From Allolobophora icterica (Eukaryota > Annelida > Clitellata > Crassiclitellata > Lumbricidae), in assembly GCA_963556255.1 (NCBI GenBank), contig OY744605.1, positions 33,141,463 to 33,205,462 on the forward strand: a stretch of 64,000 bases of DNA, read 5' to 3'. This document shows positions 56,014 to 64,000 of the stretch, piece by piece (positions within the stretch are counted from its first letter, which is position 1; each line of letters starts with the position of its first letter). The notes below the pieces were generated by a model that had not been told where the DNA came from, did no database searches, and saw only the letters and a list, made by a program, of their open reading frames with translations. A program made the translations under genes and the position numbers.

Positions 56014-57124
56014 GCGTCAGCCAAAAAACGTTACTTATCATCCCGTGTTCATTCAAATTCATCCAATCCTTAAAATCTTTGGAAAACCCGTAAACAATCT
56101 TCTTCACCATTGCTCCTCACTCCCTACCACTCTATCACACAAGCATCCATTGCCGATTCCTTCACATTCTTCATTACTGACAGTTTCCTCACTCCATCTC
56201 TCATTAGAGACTTTATCAAAATCAACCTCTATGCAAACTGACTCTGACCACACAGGTGAACACAATGACACAACTTTACCACCTACTGCAATTTTTAACC
56301 TTTTTGAGCCTGCTACTGAAGCAGAAATCACTACCCTCATTCAATCCTCTCAAATTAAATGTGATATTGACCCAATCCCAAACTCCTTACTCAGAGACTG
56401 TACAACCCTTCTAGTTCCTACTATAACCAAAAGCATCAACCTGTCTATCGACCGGTATGTTTCCTGCGCTTTATAAAAACTCGGTCGTTAAACCACTTCT
56501 AAGAAACCATCCCCAGACATGGAAATCCTTTCTAACTACTGTCCAATTTCAAATATCATTTTCTTATCGAAACTCTCCGAATGGGTTGTCCTCTCTCGTC
56601 TCAATGGATATCATTCCTCGCGCAATCTCCTGAACCCAAATCAGTCTGCCAACACCAAACATCACCCCACTGAAACAGTCCTCACCTTGCTATACAGCAA
56701 ACTTGTCATGACAATAGGTCGTCAAGTCTCCCCTCACTCTCTACCATATGCACAAAATCTACCTAACACCATCACCCAGATACATGTATCTGCCTGGATG
56801 ACTGCCAACCTGTTATGCCTAAGCAGCCTAAACCAGAGATGGGTAACTAATCGATTAGATTCTAATCAATTAGACAAACAGCTAATTCTAATTCATTAGC
56901 TGTCGCCTGAGCCTAATTGATTTGCAATTTTTAGCTAATTTTAATCGTAAAACGATTAGCTGATCGATTAGATGTTTCAAGACATGCTAATTGCAAAATG
57001 CAAGTGAGCTTCTGCATGAAGAATATCAATAACTGCAACATGTATTGACCAATGTGGGTATGTTGTTGCTTGCTGGTTTGTGGACTGTTCTGACATAGCT
57101 GCTGAGCTGCTTTGGTACTATAAT

Positions 57125-57271
57125 CAGGGGTTAAAGTGGGTGGGAACGCGTGGGAACGGCGTTCCCACTGCTCTCGAAATTCTTTGCTTGCGTTCCCACT
57201 GCTCACGCATGTGTTCCAATGAAGCTCTTCTTTGGCGTTCCCACTGCTCACCCAAACCACTTTATCCACTG
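57125..57271. mobile_element. hAT-type MITE, 147 bp, perfect TSD, nested
   Basis: TSD actataat at 57117-57124 and 57272-57279. Ends CAGGGGTTAAAGTGGGTGGG and (reverse complement) CAGTGGATAAAGTGGTTTGG. The interior is three gcgttcccactgctc units plus a decayed one. Confidence 0.95.
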
Positions 57272-57415
57272 ACTATAATAGACTACAATAACTTGCTGTA
57301 GTAACTTGCTGTGCTTGATCAAAATTTGACAAATTTATGATGCAAATATATGTATGAATTATCTAAATCTAACTCTAATTGCTTAGCTGCTGCTAATTCT
57401 AATCGATTAGTTACA

Positions 57416-57475
57416 AGAATTAGCTACTGAAATTTGCTAATGAAAGTTGATTAGCAAATTTCAGTAGCTAATTCT
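57416..57475. repeat. Perfect 26 bp hairpin, 8 nt loop
   Basis: 57416-57441 (agaattagctactgaaattt...) is the exact reverse complement of 57450-57475. Lies in the subterminal array of the 56834-57515 element. Confidence 0.93.
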
Positions 57476-57794
57476 AACTGATTAGCAATTTAACTACGTA
57501 ATCATGTCCATTCTGGCCATTAGGTGTTGTAGTGAAGACGTGTGCAGCTACTTTAACTTAACCTGCTTTGGAACAGTACTGCCCCTACAGGGCATAAAGC
57601 TAGCTGCAGCCAGCAATTGTAACCCTGCTCTCACACAGCTGTGCACAACTGATACAGGCCTTCTAAAAAAACATCTACAAGACTGAATATTAGCCAGTGC
57701 TACGCATGTATCGATTGAATAAAAACTCTTAAGAAGTGCTACACAGCGAGTTCCTGTATTACATGTTGATGCTTCTCAAGTGTTAAATAGGTAG

Positions 57795-57873
57795 CATTGG
57801 GAGCCGTGGGGAAAAAAACGTGGGTTAAGCGGACTCACGCATAAACTGGTCGCATGTAAGTGGGGCTGCACTG
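57795..57873 (-). mobile_element. Solo end of a pogo/Tigger-like element
   Basis: Reverse complement starts CAGTGCAGCCCCACTTACAT after a TA (57874-57875), like the ends of 39913-41114. The other end is not visible. Confidence 0.5.
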
Positions 57874-58438
57874 TACTGTTACACCAAAGCAACAGAGGGA
57901 AAATATAAAAACCAAAGCAAAATACAAAAACCAAAGTGAAAATATTGTTTACAAATGTAAAAAAAAGTGAGACAAGTAGGGCAAGAGTAAGAAGCCATGA
58001 AAATTAATGTCGGAAAACTGGCTGAAAACGTAAATTACTGTTAAACAAAAGTCATCAGTTATTCTGGTGACACCACAAAACCTTGAAAATCAGCTTCAAC
58101 AGTGCCAACGAGTGACTAAAAAGATGACATCAGCAATTTTGGCAACTTTAAAGTAAACCACACCCTCCTTACAATAGCCTCTTTTCAACATGAATTCTGA
58201 AATAACAATCTTGAATGTTACCCTACATTTACTTGGGTTTCAAATGACAACCTCTATAATACAGTATCATTTTAAGGCAGTTCTTGATTTGACGCTTGAA
58301 GACAATATAATAGGGAAGTTCGGGTGTAGTCTTTCTATCACAAAAGTCTCAAGATACCTTGATCTGGTTTGTATTAAGCTGCTACATGTATACACAAGCA
58401 TAAAGAACCAGGTAGGCCGTACTAGTAAGAGAGGGTAA

Positions 58439-58882
58439 GGGGCCATCCATATATTACGTACGCAAAAATCCGGGAAAATTGGACCCCCTCCCCCTGTTCG
58501 CAAGCGTACTTTCTTCCACACCCCCATGCGTACGTACGCTTGACGCACACACACCCCCCCCGAAGACCAGCTGCAGAAAGTGTCTCGGGAGCGACTGTCT
58601 GCACTTTAGGCCAGATTGAAGGATGAGTGAGGGCCAATATAGACAAATTATAGGTGTCTCGTTCACAGCACAGAATAACTGCACATGGCTTTTATATAAT
58701 GTAATAAAATGCCATCGAACGACTATAGGACAATACAGAGTTACAAATAGGCTAATGTGGATGTCATAATTAGAAATTTATTTTGCGTACGTACACATTT
58801 TGCCCCCCTCCCCCCTGTTCGCAAAATCGCCGAAATCCGACCCCCTCCCCCCTCATTGCGTACGTAATATGTGGATGGCCCC
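58439..58882. mobile_element. TWA-flanked MITE, 444 bp (PIF/Harbinger-like by TSD)
   Basis: TSD TAA at 58436-58438 and 58883-58885. Ends GGGGCCATCCATATATTACG and (reverse complement) GGGGCCATCCACATATTACG, with acgtacgca and poly-C subterminal blocks. Same plan as 9426-9882. Confidence 0.92.
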
Positions 58883-58885
58883 TAA

Positions 58886-60400
58886 TCACTTAAGATCTTC
58901 AGGCCTCACCTCCGAGAGGCATGAAGATGAAGTTTTACTGAATTCACTTTCTTAGCCAGGAATATCAGAACAGATGGTCAGTCATCTATCTTCCTTGCCA
59001 TCTGATTTTCCCACCCACAGTGCTAGTGTACTGGCATTCGCTGTATTACTGAGTTAGGTAGGGGATCTAGTCGTAAATAACTCTTTGAAATATCTTATGT
59101 TCTTGGCTCCTGGCAGGGATTTAAAGAATCAAATCACATTCTGTTGTGGCAAACTGGCAATATTCTGCACAATAATTGTCAAAATCCAAGTCACAGACTG
59201 GGTTCCCAGAACAAAGACTAACTTTTAATTACATCCATACATGATTTGACTTCTGTTAACAAAAACTACATGTGTAGAACAGATTTTGTAAAAATAACCC
59301 TAAAGAATTGTAATAATCATCCAAAAGTCCACATATAATACATATATTCAAGAAGCTTTTCACATATGTTTTTAAAATTTAACAGACTAGACTTAGCTTC
59401 CTAAAAAAAACCATACAGGCACTTGAGGTGAATGCATCACAAATTGATAAAAAGCTAAAGCAGTGCAAGATAATTACGTACATATTTATCAATTTATCAA
59501 CAAATTTTTTTACCAACATTGAATCTTGGTTTAAGGATCCATAAACAGAACAGCAACTCAACAGCAAAAGCATTTCACAATGTGGTGCATAGTATGAAAC
59601 AAATTTTTTTGTATTATGTACGGTACTGAATTTGAATTGAGGATGGTCCAAGGGCTAGTCCAGTTCTGCTACCTTGTAAAATAAAAAAGATCATGATAAG
59701 CTACTAAAGCGAAAGAAAATTCTATAAAAAGACCTGATGACTTAAAGGCCACAGTGTTTCCCCAGCCAGGTAAAAGTGGCAGAGTTACTAAGTACAGTTT
59801 TGCTCACTTGGACCTCTTGTACTTCTAAGCCCTTCCACTGATTTGAACTAAAGCATGCAGGAAAATGGCTGATACCTTTCTATCCAATTGACAATGTACC
59901 TTTTTGTAAAGCCACTACTACGTATTCCAGATCCTAACTGAATGAAATCATCAGCCTGATTTTCATGGGTCATTTCACGAAATATATTGCTTGACGCTAC
60001 TCTAGCTCTGGTCCACTGTTTCTTCCTATGTGCTGCACTGTGCTGTTCTTACAGGCCATCTACAGTCCATCCATAATTGCTCCTTGCAAGTTATGTCCAA
60101 CTTGCCAAAATTCTCACATATGCCACACTATACATGACAAATACTGTGCTGGCTTCAAATTGATTACAGCAAAGATTCAAGATTATACATTTTTAACAAG
60201 ACAATACTCAGAGCACCACAGAGTACATCAGTGATTCTATTCCTGTATTGAGAACCTCAGCTACATTCTGTATTCTGAAGGACCAATGGAATATCTCTGG
60301 AACAATCTTCTACTGAATATCTGCATCGTTTTGAATAATACAGTTCAAGAAATCTTTTTGGATGATCCCAAGATGCAGTTTTTAGATCTGCAAGACTGGC
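58886..60400. other. Intergenic, nothing recognised
   Basis: AT-rich sequence without a repeat, RNA gene or coding exon that I can support. The 3' UTR of the gene at 63269 would have to be very long to reach here. Confidence 0.6.
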
Positions 60401-62040
60401 TGATGTGAAAGTTTGGAGCTAGGCAATTCAGCACAAAGAAATCAGCCGTCCACTCGGGGTCCAAGCCAAGTCGCACGGGCAATTCTGAGCAGAGCAATTC
60501 AGATCATGGCAATTTGGAGCAAAAAATGGAAAATTTAGAGCTTGCCAATTCAGCACCATGAATTCAGCACTTGCAATTCAAGGCTAGGCATTTGGTTGTG
60601 CACAGCGAATTCTAAGAAAGCTACAATTTACATAAAAACTATAAAATATAAATGTAAGATGTATTGAAGGGTTTAGAATTAAATATGACTTATAAAAAAG
60701 CTTACATATCTAATGAGCACATAACATATGGAAAAATGTTTTTAAAATGTACATATATACATGCCACATTATATGGTATATTTACTGGCATATTATTTTA
60801 CATCATACTAAATTATTACAATTAATAATATGTCATCACATGAAGTCACATGATATCATGCAATATGAGAGAAATTAGTATTTATTATGACATAATAGGA
60901 TATCATACAATTTATTTACAGTACATATGATGACCATAAGATAACATATATTAGGATTAAATACTCAATATCTGCTACTTCTTTTATCACTAAAGAACAG
61001 TCTTGTTGTCCTCGAGACAAAGGTCTTGGTCTCGAGTGCACTCGAGTTCGTTTTTAAAAGTCTTGGTCTTGGTACCAAAAGTCTTGGTCTTGGTCTTGAG
61101 GTTCAAGGTCTTGGTCTTGAGGCTCAAAGTCTTGGTCTTGGTTTTCCAAGACCAAGACCAAGACTTTTGACAATATGAACAGTCATTTAACAAAACGCAA
61201 GGATTTTTAAAATTTATCCAATAAATTGCTTTAGTATTTACACGGTGTGAGTGAGGCCTTACTGTTGTTTTGGACATTTATTTTGACTTCCAGTTATTTA
61301 CCATGGAACGATTTCAAAACAGACCCACAATTTCCACATTTACATCAGGTCCTTGAAAAGCTGCTGTGTGTGCCAGGGATTTCAGCACCTGTAGAACGTA
61401 TTTTTCACATGGCAGAATTTTTATGAGGCCCCACAGATCACGTCTTCGTTAGAAAATTCTGAGCGAATTGGTTTTTATAAAATACAACAGGCATTTGGAA
61501 TAACATTTCGCATGAAGGACTTTTGTAAATATGAATTCGAAATTCTCTACAGTCTGCATTTGGAGTCGTTTTGTTTGAATAAAAAAAGATTAATGTTTTA
61601 ATTAAAATAGCGATCGAGTAGTCCGACTTGACAATTTTTTTAGTAAGGAATAGAAGTCTGGATATATAGTGATTTTTTGGGTATTTTTCTCGGTTTTGGT
61701 CTTGAGTTTCAAAGTCTTGGTCTTGGTCTTGAGGTTCAAGGTCTTGGTCTTGAGGTTCAAGGTCTTGGTCTTGGTCTTGAGGTTCAAGGTCTTGGTCTTG
61801 AGGTTTAAGGTCTTGACAACAAGACTGCTAAAGAATAAGACATGTATTTACAGTTTAACTAATTACGAATACTCAATCAAATCAACTTTAACATTTCTAT
61901 AAAAATAAACTACTTAACTTAGAATATCTGACTAAATTCTTTGATCACGTCTAAATGCCTGGCTCTAAATTTCTTGCTCTGAATGGCTTGCTCAGAATTT
62001 GAATCTCCCAACTGCTCGGCTGTAACATACTCTAGAACAG
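60400..62040. repeat. Possible outer element with AATTCAGAGCA arrays
   Basis: 60410-60600 carries many gcaattcagca / gagcaattcaga units; 61960-62030 carries the same words in inverse orientation (gctctgaatggcttgctc). The two arrays flank the intact hAT insertion at 60998-61827. Ends and TSD not found. Confidence 0.45.
60998..61827. mobile_element. hAT derivative with GGTCTT hexamer arrays, 830 bp
   Basis: Perfect TSD ctaaagaa at 60990-60997 and 61828-61835. TIRs CAGTCTTGTTGTC at both ends (13 of 13). Subterminal arrays of aggtcttggtcttg at 61020-61165 and 61690-61815. The interior, + strand at about 61323-61460, reads PQFPHLHQVLEKLLCVPG and then ISAPVERIFHMAEFL before a stop: the hAT C-terminal dimerisation domain. 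The Lys/Thr-repeat frames in the arrays are artefacts. Confidence 0.96.
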
Positions 62041-63268
62041 ACAGACAGCCATTTCAAATATTTCAAACATGACAGCCATTTCATACATACATATAATATA
62101 CATATTACTGAAAAGTTTGTCAGAAGCACAAAATTAATACGAGTCAGTATTGCTGCCAAATGTTTTGGAAAAAACAATTCATCGATACAGAATCTTCAAC
62201 GATACAGTTTGTTTAGCATGTCATATCTGTCATGTGTTGCCGATTCTACAGAAATTTCATGCATAGTAATGCTGCACAACATATACTAGGCTTATGTACA
62301 ATATCGGTAAATATACAGCAGTTAATATCTCATGTGAATACCTGCCTTGAATTCAATAATTCAAATGATACAATTGTGCAATTGAATAATTACCAGCATA
62401 AGCAGTTTAATGATCAAATATACAATGATTCTAATGTTTTGTATTTACACAATTCAGTAAACCAGCAGCACCGGCTATTCATATACCAACTGAAATTTCT
62501 ATTTAGAAACCAATTTTCAACAATTTCTTAAAAACTGAAAAGCAGCGTACGATTGTTTAAAAAATAGGCTCCACAAGTGACACATACGTAATGTTACTTT
62601 AATAATACTTCTGCTCTATCAGACTATCAAAAATGTTCAGTGTTCATCAGCATCAACAGACATTTTTACAACATTTTTCTGTCAGTATATCTAATCAATA
62701 ACAGACGACTTGATTAACTCTCCACAGTTAGTTCTCTGAAGCATGTTCCTTACCTGGAAAACATTAATACTTATAGTCAAGCATAACATATAGAACCCAA
62801 TCACAGATACACATAATCACTCACTCCATCTGTTGAATTGACCAGTGCTCAGCCTCCTCACTAAACCAAAATCATGATTTTTGTTTCGACAGGCATTAGC
62901 ATTAGAAACAAATGTATATGAACATTCAAAATTAAGCAAAAGGTCAATGTCACCCCAAGCTATTAAGATATAACAACTGAATTTCCAGATGATCCAAATC
63001 GAAATGAAGAAATATCAATTTAAAACAATGTAGAAAGTTTCTCTTCATCACACCATCACGAACAGTTGTTGAACGGGTTGCGCAAATTTCTATTATTGTT
63101 GAATCAGTTCACATAAAAGTTAAGTATGTCCCATTAAGATGCAAAGGAGGTGCTCATTTCCGTCTGAAGGGACCAGAGGTAGCCGAGGCAATCGCACGTC
63201 AGCAACAACATCTGTTCAGCTGCGCTGTTGATAGGGTCACCAGAACACAAAGTTCAGATGGAATTCTT
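61840..63268 (-). other. 3' flank of the right-edge gene
   Basis: Should contain the 3' UTR of the gene ending at 63269. No confident poly(A) signal or other gene seen apart from the array at 61960-62030. Confidence 0.5.
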
Positions 63269-64000
63269 TCATTTCCCATTTATAAAATCTTCAATGAGGC
63301 TGAGCTCTATTGATTCGTGGTTTTGGATTGTTGATGAATCGAACAAGGCAGACGCATCATTGCAAAACATGAACTGGCCAGCAGCAGATGACGACTGGCC
63401 AACAGATGGTCGATGGCCGTTGCCAGCAAGTTGTCCCTGCATTGTAACAACACCAGAACGTTGTCCAGAGTGTGCAAGCAACATGCCTGACCCACAAATA
63501 CTGGTATTCAGTCTCACCTGCCCGACATTTGTCTGCGTCCCATCTGAGCTTAAGTGTGCAATGTCATTGCCTAACTGTGGATAACCCTGAGGCATCCTCA
63601 CCTCCGAGTAGCCCCAGCCCCTCATTGCAAGCTTTGGTGCATGATGCTGCTGATGCTGTACATCACCGTGTATAACAGACGCCGCTTGTGGCGTTGGTGG
63701 CTTCATCTGTCTGTATTCGGTGAACTGTGGAGATCTGTGGGGAGGCACTGCATTTAAACTTGGTTCCATTCCCAGAGATGGCGACTGGAGCGATGCTTGC
63801 AACCAGCTTCCCAATTGGCTGCCGTGATGCAAAAAAACATTCGAATTAGCAGCATTATTACTGACCGACGTTCTGTTGCTAGAGCTCTTAAGGTACAAGG
63901 GAGCACTAGACCTCATGATATTAGAAGGGTTTGGTAGATTGCCAAACACCCCCACCCCCGGCTGTGTGTATCCTTGACTTAGGTAGTCGGACTGGCTTGT
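63269..64000 (-). CDS. C-terminal exon of an unrecognised Ser/Gln/Pro/His-rich protein (partial)
   Basis: Open on the minus strand from the window edge to a stop at 63271-63269, 243 codons, no in-frame stop and no splice site needed. Its ATG and upstream exons lie outside the window. Low complexity, rich in Ser, Gln, Asn, Pro and His, with short ordered-looking islands (RGWGYSEVRMPQGYPQLG) and an acidic, amphipathic C-terminus (SIELSLIEDFINGK). This is the look of the disordered transactivation tail of a nuclear regulator, but I see no domain that names it. Coding rather than chance because of length, GC content above its surroundings and non-repetitive composition. Divergent with respect to nothing here; same strand as TMEM132 and 11.7 kb upstream of it. 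Confidence 0.72.
   Translation of the reverse strand, partial: TSQSDYLSQGYTQPGVGVFGNLPNPSNIMRSSAPLYLKSSSNRTSVSNNAANSNVFLHHGSQLGSWLQASLQSPSLGMEPSLNAVPPHRSPQFTEYRQMKPPTPQAASVIHGDVQHQQHHAPKLAMRGWGYSEVRMPQGYPQLGNDIAHLSSDGTQTNVGQVRLNTSICGSGMLLAHSGQRSGVVTMQGQLAGNGHRPSVGQSSSAAGQFMFCNDASALFDSSTIQNHESIELSLIEDFINGK

Larger units (their letters stand above)
54680..56833 (+). mobile_element. Decayed CR1/L2-like LINE, endonuclease to partial RT
   Basis: Endonuclease motifs GDFNIHVDN (about 55268-55294), TLDLVITS and SDHYPIF (catalytic Asp-His pair), linker LHAFKFDLESSALLLHPP, then FEPATEAEITTLIQSSQ, CDIDPIPNSLLRDC and NYCPISNIIFLSKLSEWV. An internal deletion then jumps to HVSAWMTANLLCLSSLN. Frameshifts are present; interrupted by a MITE (55086-55227) and a (GAT)n expansion. 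The start is a guess. Confidence 0.8.
56834..57515. mobile_element. Probable older hAT-type element with CTAATCGATTAG arrays
   Basis: Left end cagagatgggtaactaatcg, right end (reverse complement) cagaatggacatgattacg; the putative TSDs (gcctaaac, gccattag) are diverged. Both flanks of the interior are full of ctaat(c/t)gattag-like units. Contains a younger nested element (57125-57271) and a perfect hairpin (57416-57475). Confidence 0.6.

Noticed and set aside
55824..56476. Poly-Met, poly-Ser and poly-His proteins
   Set aside because: All derive from the (GAT)18 microsatellite inside a dead LINE.
60990..61787. Lys/Thr-repeat proteins (KTKTLNLKTKT)
   Set aside because: Translations of the GGTCTT hexamer arrays of a hAT element.

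Overview
The window is animal nuclear DNA. Its genes are split by spliceosomal introns, it encodes the metazoan-type autophagy factor ATG101 and a TMEM132-family neural adhesion protein, it has a eukaryotic tRNA-Val, and much of the rest is old LINEs, tRNA-derived SINEs and short DNA-transposon derivatives. It is AT-rich, with kilobase-scale introns. A single TMEM132 gene with a strongly conserved ATG101 fits an invertebrate metazoan; the repeats look like those of marine invertebrates, but I cannot name the species.

Layout: (1) 1-8242, + strand: ATG101, complete, seven coding exons, 217 aa. (2) 8243-13172: intergenic space between two convergent genes, holding a MITE with TWA target duplications. 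(3) 13173-51604, - strand: a complete TMEM132 gene of about 38 kb with ten coding exons. The model runs from a signal-peptide exon at 51604-51538 to a C-terminal exon at 13355-13173 and gives 1109 aa; no single open frame covers more than a third of it. Its introns carry a young 5'-truncated LINE with target duplication, several decayed CR1-like LINEs, SINEs, a 3 x 73 bp tandem repeat, a 27 bp minisatellite, a TA-flanked pogo-like element and many hAT-type elements. (4) 51605-63268: upstream intergenic region with a tRNA-Val(CAC) gene at 54491-54563, a decayed LINE and more hAT-type elements. (5) 63269-64000, - strand: the last coding exon of an unrecognised Ser/Gln/Pro/His-rich protein that runs off the right edge.

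ATG101 (autophagy initiation) and TMEM132 (cell-surface adhesion) face each other tail to tail and have no evident functional link. The strongest unexplained structure is in the repeats. At least a dozen hAT-type elements can be delimited to the base by 8 bp target duplications, seven of them perfect. Four or five of the longer ones carry subterminal arrays of a short oligomer that differs between elements. Two of these still hold a recognisable piece of the hAT transposase C-terminal dimerisation domain, which ties the arrays to hAT transposition. Also notable are a perfect 48 bp palindrome in ATG101 intron 1, a 62-66 bp TTAA-flanked miniature family in three copies, and a probable GC-AG intron in TMEM132.
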